From positions 1 through 64,000 of the forward strand of contig NZ_JXMW01000012.1 of NCBI RefSeq assembly GCF_002072215.1: 64,000 nt of DNA, written 5' to 3'. This DNA is from Methanobrevibacter arboriphilus JCM 13429 = DSM 1125 (GTDB taxonomy: Archaea; Methanobacteriota; Methanobacteria; Methanobacteriales; Methanobacteriaceae). This document shows, one piece after another, positions 18,801-27,638 of the stretch (its first letter is position 1; each line of letters starts with the position of its first letter). The position numbers were made by a program, and so were the translations under genes. The notes under the pieces were generated by a model. It worked only from the letters and a program-made list of their open reading frames with translations. It had not been told where the DNA came from and ran no database searches.

Positions 18801-21800
18801 GAATTAATCACTTTTCCATCAATAAAACTAAACTTAGTATCATTAAATTCAACATAAGAATTATTTAAGCTAATTAAACCAATATCACTTGTACTATTTA
18901 TAAAATCACATTTTAATAATTCTAATTTAGAATTAATGCTATTGATAGCTGTTCCGTTAATATTCGTGAAAACTAATTCTTTGAGGGTAACTATTGAGTC
19001 AATAATTGTGAAAACATTAATATCTGGATTTTTCTCACCATCTAAAATTATAGCTCCACCACTATAGCTAGACGCTCCAATAATGGTAATATTCTTAGTT
19101 ACAGTCTGGTTCAAATTATTAAGTGATTTATAAGTAATATTTCCTGCAATGTAAATTGTTCCTTCCTCAACAACTAATTCTAATGCTCTTTGTATTGTTT
19201 TTACTGCAACATCCCAATCAGTACCATTATTTAAATCAGATCCTCCTGTTCCATTGACAAATATCATCATATTATTCCAATTATCAACATTAAACATTAC
19301 AAAACCAAGGCTACCATTAACATTAATGATTTGTAGATTAGTATTAGCTATAAAACTTCCTTGAAGGTCAGATAATTTATCATGATAATAACCATTAAAA
19401 GATAAGAAATTAGAAATATCATCAGAATTTGTTGTGCCATCTAAAGCTAATTGATAAGAATATGAACTATCTCCTAAATCCTTAAAAACTACTTTGTAAT
19501 AATTAAGTGAATTTATACTACCCGTATTATTAATATGGGCACCTAAAGGATTAAAATTATCTCCCCACCAATTAAAAGACAAATTAGATCCATAACCAGT
19601 ATTATAGACTTGTTTTAAAGTATGATCACTATTATTAAACAATCGAGTATAGCTAACAGTGTTTTCATCTCCTTTAATAAATATTGCTCCTCCTTGATTA
19701 GCTATATTATTCATAAATTCTGAAGAAGTAATAATATTATTATCACCTTCTATAAAAATAGCTCCTCCATTAAAAGCTGTATTATTAATAAATTCTGTTC
19801 TGTTTATAAGGCTTCCAGTTGAATTAAGATAGATTACTCCATTACCATCAATATTGTTATTTATGAATTTTGAATCAATAATCTCAATGCAACCTTTATT
19901 GATTGTATATATTGCTCCTCCATCACCATTAAAATTAATACCAGAAAATATAATATTAGCTATGTATAATAAACCGTTTTCTACAGTAAACACTCTCATA
20001 TTATCATTTTTTGTGGTGAATATGATATTATTTAGTCCATAGAGGTTTACATCTTTTTTAATGGTTATATTAGTATTATTTTCTCCAGTATAGTTTCCTT
20101 TTAGTGCATATATTGTCCCACCACTAATAAGCAGATTTAAAGCATATTTAAAATCTTTGAAAGCTTTATCTGAGCTGGTTCCAATGTTGCTGTTATCACC
20201 ATTTACAGAATCTATATAGAATGTGCAGTTGAAGAATTTACTAGTGTTTTTATTTGCAGAATAGTAATAATCATCCTCTTCTAAATTAACATTAAATTTT
20301 ACTGTTCCTGCCTGTGTTACTGTATGAACCCAAACACCATAATTATTAATAAAACTTATTTCCCTTATTTCACCATTAACAGTAACATTAAATACTTGAG
20401 TAATATTAGGATTAAGAGAAAAAAGATATAAGTCAATATTAATATTCAAATCATCTCCATAGTTAAAATTCTGAATAATAATATTACTTATATTAAGATA
20501 GTACTTAACAACACCCCAAGTACTGATATTATTAGTATTATTGTAATCAACATTATTGGTTCCTTGAATATCAAATAAAACATTAGTTAATAAAGTTATA
20601 ACATAATCAAAATAACCAATACCATTTCTAAAACTTATTTCTCTTGTTAAAATATTATTGTCAGTCTTATTAGCTGTTTTTAGAGTTATATTTAGTTTTC
20701 CTGTGAAATTATATTTTAAATCTATCTTTAAAGTTATATTGTCAGCATAATTAATTTTATCAACCAATATAGTAAAGTTTTTAATTTCTAATTTACCTTT
20801 ACCAACCAAATACTCAAAAAAGAAAACTCTATTATTTGTAAAAATAGAAAGATTATTATAAACATGCTTTAATAGAAATTTAAATGTCTTATCTTCTTTT
20901 ACATTTAATAAATCAAGGAATATATCGCTTTGATAGAGTGAAACATTAAAATCAGGCAGAAAGTTTATATTTCCTTTATTTATTGTATTATTCAAGTGAA
21001 AAGAATAAAATATTGTGCAATTATCACCAACAACAGTATTAACAGTCTTATTGGAAGTGAAAATTGCAGTATAATAGCTATTTACTTTTAGATTAGTATG
21101 ATTAGTGTAATTGTTATTTCCCCACCAATTATAATCAAAGTAACCAGTATTAGAACCATTGGAAAAAACAATACTATTACCATTATCTAAAAACAAGGAG
21201 TATGAAACATTAAACCCTTTATTATCCTTATTTAAGTATATTGATTGACCAATAATTCCAGTATTATTTTCAAAGACTGATGAGTATAAGTTAAAATTAG
21301 TAGTATTTTTTAAGTAAATTCCCACACCATAGGATGCATGATTATTAGAAAATTTAATATTAGATAGGTTGAAATAGCCTCCACCATTGATTGCTAATCC
21401 CCCACCAGTATTAGTAGCTGTATTATTTAAGAAGTTTGAGTCTTTTATGGTTAAATTAGAATTATCAGAATAAATAGCTCCACCATTAGCACTATTACCA
21501 TTAATAAATGTAATATTACTAATTTTCACATCTGCATTGTAAATTTTAAAAATACTAAATTTATTTTCACCATCAAAAACAATACCTTCACTTCCATTAG
21601 CACCAATAATATTTACATCTTTATCAATCAAAATATTAGTATTATTCACTCCATTGTAAACTGATGAAGCTATATAAACATACCCACCATCAATCACAAG
21701 ATTTACTGCTTTTTTCAAACTTTTAAGACTAGATTCCCAGGAACTACCGCTATAAAAGTCATCACCATAAGTATCATTAACAAAAACAACAAGATAACCT

Positions 21801-23299
21801 AAAAAGTCATCGACACTAACTTTAAATAGCTTGTCACTATTTAAGCTAGTGGTTATTGTTTTTTGTGTATTAGTTTGAAATCGAGTATGATTGGTTCCAT
21901 TATAATAATCACCATAAAAAACTGGTAAATAATTAGAACCAAGTGAGTTTTCACTATTATTTAGAGTTAAAAAATAATTAAAAGTAGCTAAATTACCCTC
22001 TAAACTAATAAATTTAACTTTAACAGTATAATAATCACTTAAAACAACACTACTAGAGTTAGTAACATGGTTAATTAATGGATTATTGTTTTCACCCCAC
22101 CAATTATAAGATAAATCAATATGAGTGCTTGATCCAGTAATGTAAACATATTTGTTACCTGTATTATTAGCTATATAATTATAATTAGCTGTTATATTTG
22201 AAGAACTTGAGTATATTGCTACTCCATTTGTTGCACTGTTATTAACAAGTGATGAAGTGTTTAAAAGCATTGTAATGTTGGATAAATAGATAACTCCACT
22301 ATTATTTGTTGCCCTGTTATTTGTGAAGTTAGAGTTTTTAATATTTAAGATATTTTTTGAATATATTACTCCACCATTAACAGCATTATTATCTTTAAAA
22401 CTCGAAGAAGAAATATTCAAATAGCCATTACGTGAAACATTAGATAAATCATTATAGATTGCCCCACCATTATTTGCTGCTGAGTTAGAAGTGAATGTTG
22501 AATTTTCTAATCTGACTTTAGAATCGCGAAGATTAATAGCACCACCTGAAGTAGCAATGTTACTTGTAAATTTACAATTACGAATAAGAATATCAGTATT
22601 GAGAATTTTTATTGCCCCACCAGTTGATGCACTATTATTTGTGAAATTACAGTTAATTAATTGAGAACCTACACTTTGAATAGCAAAATTAATCGCTCCT
22701 CCAGTATCAAGTGCCTGATTATTTTCAAAAACAGAATTTGTAATATTAACATTCCCTGCATGAACATCAACAGCAGCACCTTCAACCCAATCATCATCAC
22801 CAGCATAAATACCTTTATTTCCCCTAAAAATACAGTTATTTATCCTAGAGTTATCTGCATCTGGAGATAAAAAAACAGCTGTTCCTGATTCGCCTTGATT
22901 ATTAAGGAAAGTACAATTTTCAATAATTATCTGTCCACCTGCACGAATAGCTGAACCAGCACCAGTTCCTTCAAGAAAACCATTTTTAAAAATAATTCTC
23001 CTAAAAGTAACAACCGTATTATTACCAGTCCTCATAATACGACTTTCACTTTTAGCATCAAGTGTAGCATACTGACCAGAAGGACCTTGAATAACAATAT
23101 TCTTATTAACTAATATCCCAGAACCATCACCGTTATAAGTAGTATTTTGAAGTGTTATTGTCTTACCTGGATCAGTATCAGCAATAGTTTCACGAATATC
23201 ATCAAAACCAGCACTACTAACAGATGCTAAAGATAATGAAAATAAAGTTATAAAAGAAAATAGAATAAATATACGAACTAACTTATCAACATCACTCAT
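15812..23299 (-). CDS. Giant adhesin-like protein with C-terminal transglutaminase-like domain
   Basis: This 2495-aa protein has a signal peptide (residues about 1-30). Right-handed beta-helix modules follow, each opened by a conserved header (about residues 32, 503, 1028 and 1348) of the form VNGTGGSDLNNGTDWDVAVK followed by GG.IYIA...Y.G.NNTN..I.K. Each module contains many polymorphic-surface-protein repeats (NGGAIY, NNATNNGG). Residues about 2050-2200 are Ig-like and about 2240-2330 are Lys-rich. Residues about 2330-2495 form a transglutaminase-like domain with GNCVDSSHLTIALLRSIGIP (Cys2391), GHVWVQAYVNNKW (His2428) and Asp2446 as a full catalytic triad. This fold also covers pseudomurein endoisopeptidases (family C71), so it could crosslink to, or cut, wall peptides. 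No pseudomurein-binding repeats are recognisable. The downstream 155-aa gene is tightly linked. Confidence 0.92.
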   Translation of the reverse strand: MSDVDKLVRIFILFSFITLFSLSLASVSSAGFDDIRETIADTDPGKTITLQNTTYNGDGSGILVNKNIVIQGPSGQYATLDAKSESRIMRTGNNTVVTFRRIIFKNGFLEGTGAGSAIRAGGQIIIENCTFLNNQGESGTAVFLSPDADNSRINNCIFRGNKGIYAGDDDWVEGAAVDVHAGNVNITNSVFENNQALDTGGAINFAIQSVGSQLINCNFTNNSASTGGAIKILNTDILIRNCKFTSNIATSGGAINLRDSKVRLENSTFTSNSAANNGGAIYNDLSNVSRNGYLNISSSSFKDNNAVNGGVIYSKNILNIKNSNFTNNRATNNSGVIYLSNITMLLNTSSLVNNSATNGVAIYSSSSNITANYNYIANNTGNKYVYITGSSTHIDLSYNWWGENNNPLINHVTNSSSVVLSDYYTVKVKFISLEGNLATFNYFLTLNNSENSLGSNYLPVFYGDYYNGTNHTRFQTNTQKTITTSLNSDKLFKVSVDDFLGYLVVFVNDTYGDDFYSGSSWESSLKSLKKAVNLVIDGGYVYIASSVYNGVNNTNILIDKDVNIIGANGSEGIVFDGENKFSIFKIYNADVKISNITFINGNSANGGAIYSDNSNLTIKDSNFLNNTATNTGGGLAINGGGYFNLSNIKFSNNHASYGVGIYLKNTTNFNLYSSVFENNTGIIGQSIYLNKDNKGFNVSYSLFLDNGNSIVFSNGSNTGYFDYNWWGNNNYTNHTNLKVNSYYTAIFTSNKTVNTVVGDNCTIFYSFHLNNTINKGNINFLPDFNVSLYQSDIFLDLLNVKEDKTFKFLLKHVYNNLSIFTNNRVFFFEYLVGKGKLEIKNFTILVDKINYADNITLKIDLKYNFTGKLNITLKTANKTDNNILTREISFRNGIGYFDYVITLLTNVLFDIQGTNNVDYNNTNNISTWGVVKYYLNISNIIIQNFNYGDDLNINIDLYLFSLNPNITQVFNVTVNGEIREISFINNYGVWVHTVTQAGTVKFNVNLEEDDYYYSANKNTSKFFNCTFYIDSVNGDNSNIGTSSDKAFKDFKYALNLLISGGTIYALKGNYTGENNTNITIKKDVNLYGLNNIIFTTKNDNMRVFTVENGLLYIANIIFSGINFNGDGGAIYTINKGCIEIIDSKFINNNIDGNGVIYLNSTGSLINRTEFINNTAFNGGAIFIEGDNNIITSSEFMNNIANQGGAIFIKGDENTVSYTRLFNNSDHTLKQVYNTGYGSNLSFNWWGDNFNPLGAHINNTGSINSLNYYKVVFKDLGDSSYSYQLALDGTTNSDDISNFLSFNGYYHDKLSDLQGSFIANTNLQIINVNGSLGFVMFNVDNWNNMMIFVNGTGGSDLNNGTDWDVAVKTIQRALELVVEEGTIYIAGNITYKSLNNLNQTVTKNITIIGASSYSGGAIILDGEKNPDINVFTIIDSIVTLKELVFTNINGTAINSINSKLELLKCDFINSTSDIGLISLNNSYVEFNDTKFSFIDGKVINSFKSDLKFNNSLFIDIKTNNGIIHGFNTDLIFNNTEFSNIIGKSSIICVDSGNINAFNLNFVNDNISTFYVNNSDLTIENSLFENISLNNSDIDLIHVVNGNLTVNNTVFKTIRNGLVLYLNNSKLILTSSNFINNDLKANNLIYSTNSELKFNRVNFVSDTTNNNLIFTDNGNLYMNSCIFENIVVDGSVIFNTHSSSNFNNVTFSNITLIDVNIVNDVNGGVYFNDIIFQDIANGTLLYTNNSSFNIENSRFKKLKGNLRVVESVNSDLNIINLIFEEINSTANLFYVIGGDLSFKNPVFEGIVFENDSFLFYTNNSNVNIDNFVFNSTIKGKLINVHGGIVNINNSVFKNFNNSNIINNNGKLNIFNSNFTNIHSNGVIYNNGVLKISNSLFKDINSNESVIFNNGFLVGSGSVFDNIISGGDSGVIYSINTLNIVYSNFTNNKAINGGVIYANGSVTIDSSLFVSNSAENGGSIYLGQGQSNITYSQFKNNTATNGGVIYSGSVLNIVASKFDGNNATNAGAIYSTNSLTIKGGGITNNNADYGSGIYNSGILNLSSVFFINNIAKIIEIDISAPISAKSGSNIIIEGKLLYGDNVANVIYTTNGNLLINNEKPLISNYPSNKKFILEINGKLMTEFSNQDGLVIFNLILEVSKNITYKATLSYTHEFASFSTFKNIKFILDSKNMVKPVLNNATSAVNPKISTTTTKTSNVFLPQAKTINIPPVSVKEVYKNKKWVKVSMSKTYNSFPDKKLRIKTKYTKKTVKYQFVSKLNPGNKKKINKYTIQSNVTYKDGNKFIKRIKTVKISYKYKYLPNPYLSSTYGCNVKDSFIKKLAKKWIKGKNTKKAQADAILSNVQKKIEYGNYGETLYGASGMYDKKKKKWHKGNCVDSSHLTIALLRSIGIPARYERKIGWVNEDHTQTTGHVWVQAYVNNKWLQGEATDNNPVGFNPKSYKNKVFSWFTDKSLDKNSHVITYYWPPEQALDKKYVKFS

Positions 23300-23638
23300 T
23301 TCCCGTGTTCCCCTTAAATTCCTAAATTCATCACATCATCTACTATAAAATAACTATCTAATCATCACAACAATCAAAAATAACAATTTATATAAATAGC
23401 GAACATTCTTTATGTTATATAAATATTATCCCTCATCATATATAAACATTACAAAAATATTACAAAAATAAAAAAAGTATAAAAAAGTATAAAAAAGTAT
23501 TATAAAAGTATAAAAAAGTATTATAAAAGTATAAAAAAGTATTATAAAAGTATAAAAAAGTATAAAAAAGTATTATAAAAAAATATTACAAAAGTATAAA
23601 AAATATTTAAATCAGATAATATATTAACAAATTAAAAC
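23300..23638. repeat. Promoter region of the giant adhesin with 10/21-bp tandem repeats
   Basis: Between 23471 and about 23606 the units AAAAAAGTAT (10 bp) and a 21-bp version with TATAAAAGTAT alternate in tandem. The array lies upstream of the giant adhesin and just downstream of the GATase-BioD gene. A length change here could alter spacing upstream of the adhesin promoter. No gene is visible. Confidence 0.85.
23387..23396 (-). promoter_or_regulatory. Candidate TATA element of the giant adhesin
   Basis: The symmetrical word TTTATATAAA at 23387-23396 lies about 90 bp upstream of the ATG of the giant adhesin, which would give a leader of roughly 60 nt if transcription starts about 25 nt downstream. 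In such AT-rich DNA other TATA-like words are common, so this is only a candidate. Confidence 0.35.
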
Positions 23639-25294
23639 TTAAAAAAACTTCTTTATATCATCAAAAGACAAATATCCTTTAAATCCAGGAATAGCTGCCA
23701 TTTTAACTATTTTTTCTAAATCAAGATATGATTCAACTGTTTTTAAAGCATATTTTGAAAATTCTTCTAATTTTATTTCTACTTCTGGAGTTGTACTCCT
23801 AATATCCATCTTTATCTTTGGAAGATAAAGTATATCTTCTTCTGAAAGACCAGTTTCAGTAGCTATAAACCTAGAAACATTGTTAAATATATTCTCATCA
23901 TAAACCTTGTTTAATAAGATTCCATTAACATTAACCCCCATCTCTTTTAATTTATTTGTGTGTGAAACTAAATCAACAGCTGCTGACTCTATTCCACCTT
24001 TATTAACTCCAGAAACCATTAAAATAGGGATATTTGATGATACAGCTATTTCAGCACCAGAATAAGGGATTTTCTCATTTAATATACCAGTGAATACACT
24101 CATTACTCCTTCAATAATTACAAAGTCATAATTGGAATTTTTTAATCTTTTTAAGGTTTCTTCAATATCCATCCATCCAATATGACCAATTTTAATTGAG
24201 GAATAATCCTCCATCTTATTTTTTGTTAAATAAAGAGAAGGTTCTATGTCTCTTACATCTGGTCCAACTTTTAAAACAGCTACATTTAACCCTTTTTTTG
24301 TTAAAGCTCCTGTAATACCACTTACAATAAATGTTTTTCCAGAATCAGAACCAGTACTTCCAATCATAAGAGTGGGAGGAATTTCTTTATTAAAAGAATC
24401 AAGGTTGTAAAAATTAATATCCTTAGAATTAGTTATTTTATTGTTAATAGAAGAAATAATAATTTTTTTAAATTCATTACATCTATTAATATTTTTAGTA
24501 GTTATTCCAGTATCAATAGCTAATTCACTTTTTATGAATTTTTTAAGTTTTTCATTAGCTTTAAATATATCATCAAGCTCAATATAATTAGCACCAATAT
24601 AATCAAGAATATTATCAACAATTATAGGGTTTTCATCAAGTATTCCATGAATCATTGTACCTATAACATTTCCATCATCATTAGAAACACCTGAAAGAAT
24701 AGAAGAATCCGTATCCCCATAATTCATTCGTTTAATTTTAGAATAGTGTAATGGTTTAGCTCCAAAATTGTTTTTAATAGTATTTTCATCTTTAGAACTA
24801 TTATCATCATTTTCATCAATAATTTCAATTTTACCATAAGTATGACAATGAAAACCAGTTATAAAATCAGAAGAGCTAATATTTTTTGTAAAAAAAGAGT
24901 TATTATTATCAGATATAACAGCATTAATACGATCATTACTAATTAAAGGAGAAAAATTAACATCAAGTAAACCTAAACCTTTTTTAATAATTGGACATGG
25001 AGATTTTCGTCCAACATCAGTTTCATTAGCTAATAATTGGAAACCAGAACATATTCCAATAACTGGTTTTCCATCATGAGCCATTTTAGTAATTTCATTA
25101 GCTAAATCAGTTGAAACAGAATTAGATTCAAGAAGAGATCCTCCAGGAATTATGATTGCATCAAGCTCTTCACTAGCTTTTAAAGCATTAGACTCTTTAA
25201 TTAAACCATTTGATTTAACAATATCTGTTGGTAAGTTTCCAAAATCTTCAAATCCTGGAAGAGCTCCTTTGACATAAACTAATCCAATTTTCAT
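23639..25294 (-). CDS. Glutamine amidotransferase fused to a BioD/CobQ-type ATPase
   Basis: This 551-aa protein belongs to the CobB/CobQ superfamily, but with the domains in the reverse of the usual order. A class I glutamine amidotransferase-like domain comes first (about residues 1-240), with GKPVIGICSGFQLLAN carrying the nucleophile Cys and later GFHCHTYGKIEI and GTMIHGILDENP. A dethiobiotin-synthetase-like P-loop ATPase follows (about 305-551), with MIGSTGSDSGKTFIVSGI as Walker A and DFVIIEGVMSV. Cobyrinate a,c-diamide synthase and CfbB have the ATPase first; the canonical CfbB of this genome is at 56.3 kb. The family is known in methanogens but I know of no assigned function; amidation of a coenzyme-like acid is the natural guess. 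No ribosome-binding site is evident. Confidence 0.8.
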   Translation of the reverse strand: MKIGLVYVKGALPGFEDFGNLPTDIVKSNGLIKESNALKASEELDAIIIPGGSLLESNSVSTDLANEITKMAHDGKPVIGICSGFQLLANETDVGRKSPCPIIKKGLGLLDVNFSPLISNDRINAVISDNNNSFFTKNISSSDFITGFHCHTYGKIEIIDENDDNSSKDENTIKNNFGAKPLHYSKIKRMNYGDTDSSILSGVSNDDGNVIGTMIHGILDENPIIVDNILDYIGANYIELDDIFKANEKLKKFIKSELAIDTGITTKNINRCNEFKKIIISSINNKITNSKDINFYNLDSFNKEIPPTLMIGSTGSDSGKTFIVSGITGALTKKGLNVAVLKVGPDVRDIEPSLYLTKNKMEDYSSIKIGHIGWMDIEETLKRLKNSNYDFVIIEGVMSVFTGILNEKIPYSGAEIAVSSNIPILMVSGVNKGGIESAAVDLVSHTNKLKEMGVNVNGILLNKVYDENIFNNVSRFIATETGLSEEDILYLPKIKMDIRSTTPEVEIKLEEFSKYALKTVESYLDLEKIVKMAAIPGFKGYLSFDDIKKFF

Positions 25295-25519
25295 AATGAT
25301 TCAACTAGTAATATTATTATTATGATTAATTATTATGATTTTAAAATTAAAATATTTTAATAAATACTTTTGATCTTAAATATTTCTTAACTTAAATATT
25401 TCTTAAATATTTATTATAATTATTAATATATTAAATAAATAATTTAATCTTAAGTAAGTATTTCGATTTTAAATAATTATTACAATATTAAAAACAATTT
25501 AATAGTGTTAAATTTATTA

Positions 25520-26905
25520 TTATAATGATTCTAATGCAGCCATAGTTTTAATAATTTTATCATCATCATTTGGCTTAGCTTGAAGCTGTAATCCAACTGG
25601 AATTCCATTATACTCCCCAGCTTTCATACTTCCAGCAGGAATACCTGCTAAATTAGCTATAACTGTTAAAACATCATAAGCATACATTTCCATTGGCTCA
25701 AGTTTTTCTCCAATTTTATGGGGAAGTTTAGGAACAGTTGGACCTAAAATAAGATCAACATCAGATAATAACTTGTTAATTTCATTTCTAATAAGTGATC
25801 TTGCTTGTAATGCTTTTTTATAATATTTTCCACTGAATTCTTGTTGTGATATATATGAACCCATCTCTATTCTTCTAAGTACTTCTTCACCACAAACATC
25901 CTCAATCTTATGACCATATTTTCTTCCATCATACTTTCTTGTACTTGAGAAAAACTCAACATAGTTTATAAGATAATATGTAGGTAAGCACAAATCAATA
26001 TAATCGAAGCTAGATTCAACTACCTCAGCACCCATGTCCCCAATTTTATCAACTGATTCATCAATTATTTTATTTATATGTTCATCAGTTACATCTTTGA
26101 ATTGATTGATGCATAAGACCTTCATATCTTTTACATCTTCCTGTAATTTCTCATGACCCTGAGTAGCTATATCAGTAAAAGAAGGGAATTTTTGATTTAA
26201 ACTAGTACATTCTGTTTCATCATAACCTACAATTGTATCAAGAGCCATAGAAATCCCAGACACATTATCTGAAAGAGGACCAATTTGATCAAGACTCATT
26301 GATAAATCAAGAAGACCTTGTCTTGAAACTGCACCATAAGTAGGTTTAAATCCAATGACACCACAATGAGATGCAGGATTTCTTATAGAACCGCCAGTAT
26401 CAGAACCAAGTGTAATATCACACATTTCAGAAGCAATAGCTGCAGCACTACCACCACTTGAACCACCAGGAATATGACCAGGAGCAGCAGGGTTTTCAGT
26501 AGCTCCAAAATATGAACTTTCAGTAGAACTACCAGCTGCAAACTCATCCATATTACACATTCCAATAATTATCCCATCTTGTTCTTTTATCTTCTTTATA
26601 ACTGTAGCATCATAACTTCCATAGTAATTTTCCAATGTTTTAGAAGCTGCAGAGATTATTCTATCTTCTACATTTATATTAGCTTTTATTCCAAACACTA
26701 ATCCAGCTAAAGATCCAATTTTCAATCCATTTTTAATTTTCTCATCAATTTTTTTAGCTTGAGATAATGCAGATTCTTTATTTATCTCTAAAAACGCATT
26801 AATAGAAGGATTATTTTTTTCGATTGTTGCTATAAAATTTTCCAAGTTTTCAGTAGCTTTTAAATCATTGTTTTTAATTTTTTGTGATTTTTCAAAAGTA
26901 TTCAT
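25520..26905 (-). CDS. gatA: Asp-tRNA(Asn)/Glu-tRNA(Gln) amidotransferase subunit A
   Basis: GatA is the glutaminase subunit of the GatCAB amidotransferase, which converts misacylated Asp-tRNA(Asn), and possibly Glu-tRNA(Gln), to the correct amide form. The 461-aa protein has the amidase signature GGSSGGSAAAIASEMCDI with the Ser-cisSer-Lys triad: Lys in IKANINVEDR, cis-Ser in GGSSGGS and nucleophile Ser in GSDTGGSIRNPASHCG. The family motif FKPTYGAVSRQGLLDLSMSL follows. It stands alone here; gatB and gatC are elsewhere. Archaea make Gln-tRNA with GatDE, so the Asn route is the more likely task. The ATG follows GGGTG. It is divergent from the secreted protein at 27.6 kb. Confidence 0.95.
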   Translation of the reverse strand: MNTFEKSQKIKNNDLKATENLENFIATIEKNNPSINAFLEINKESALSQAKKIDEKIKNGLKIGSLAGLVFGIKANINVEDRIISAASKTLENYYGSYDATVIKKIKEQDGIIIGMCNMDEFAAGSSTESSYFGATENPAAPGHIPGGSSGGSAAAIASEMCDITLGSDTGGSIRNPASHCGVIGFKPTYGAVSRQGLLDLSMSLDQIGPLSDNVSGISMALDTIVGYDETECTSLNQKFPSFTDIATQGHEKLQEDVKDMKVLCINQFKDVTDEHINKIIDESVDKIGDMGAEVVESSFDYIDLCLPTYYLINYVEFFSSTRKYDGRKYGHKIEDVCGEEVLRRIEMGSYISQQEFSGKYYKKALQARSLIRNEINKLLSDVDLILGPTVPKLPHKIGEKLEPMEMYAYDVLTVIANLAGIPAGSMKAGEYNGIPVGLQLQAKPNDDDKIIKTMAALESL

Positions 26906-27638
26906 TACAACACCCAGTTATTAGCTATAATTAGCTTATTTAGTAGCTATATATAGTTATACAATAAATATGACGAATTTTAAATTAAATATGTTTTTAA
27001 ATTATTTTTTATGATAATTGATAATTTTTATAATATTTTCTTATGAAAATTTTTATGAAATTGATAAAATAATATTTGATAATTACATTTAATTAATAAT
27101 TATATTTAATTAATAACTACATTTAATTGATAATTATATTTAATAATATTTGTAAATATCATAAGTTATGTAAATATCATAAGTATTTTTAAAAGATCTA
27201 ATGTAAGATATGGTATGAGAATATTTATAATTTTTGAACAAAAAAATACTATTTTAATTAATATATTAAATTACAATAATAAATATTACTTTTCAAAAAC
27301 TATCAATATTAAATTAAAAAATAATAAATTTTTCAGTAAATCAGAAAAAACCTAATATTTATAAAAAAGTTTACATTTAAAATTCTTAATCTTGTAACTT
27401 TATAATTAACTACTTAAATACCTCAAATAAAAAAAAAATAGTAAAAGTTTTAGTTATATTAAATATTTATCTTATTAACAATTAAATGATTTTCTAAATT
27501 AAGTCAATAGATTTAATTTTATCATATACTAACAATTAATCTAAGTGTCTGAAGATATAAGGCAACAAACTATTAAACAAAAGATTTCTCAACAACAATA
27601 AATAGTATGATTACTAAAATATTAGTTAGTGATTAAAA
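26906..27638. repeat. Long intergenic region with 17-bp and 18-bp tandem repeats
   Basis: The 733-bp spacer between gatA and the orphan secreted gene shows no coding stretch. From 27081 to 27144 a 17-bp unit (AATTACATTTAATTAAT with small changes) is repeated nearly four times, and directly after, from 27151, an 18-bp unit TGTAAATATCATAAGTTA occurs about twice. The remainder is plain AT-rich sequence. Promoters of both genes must lie here, but I cannot place them. Confidence 0.8.
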
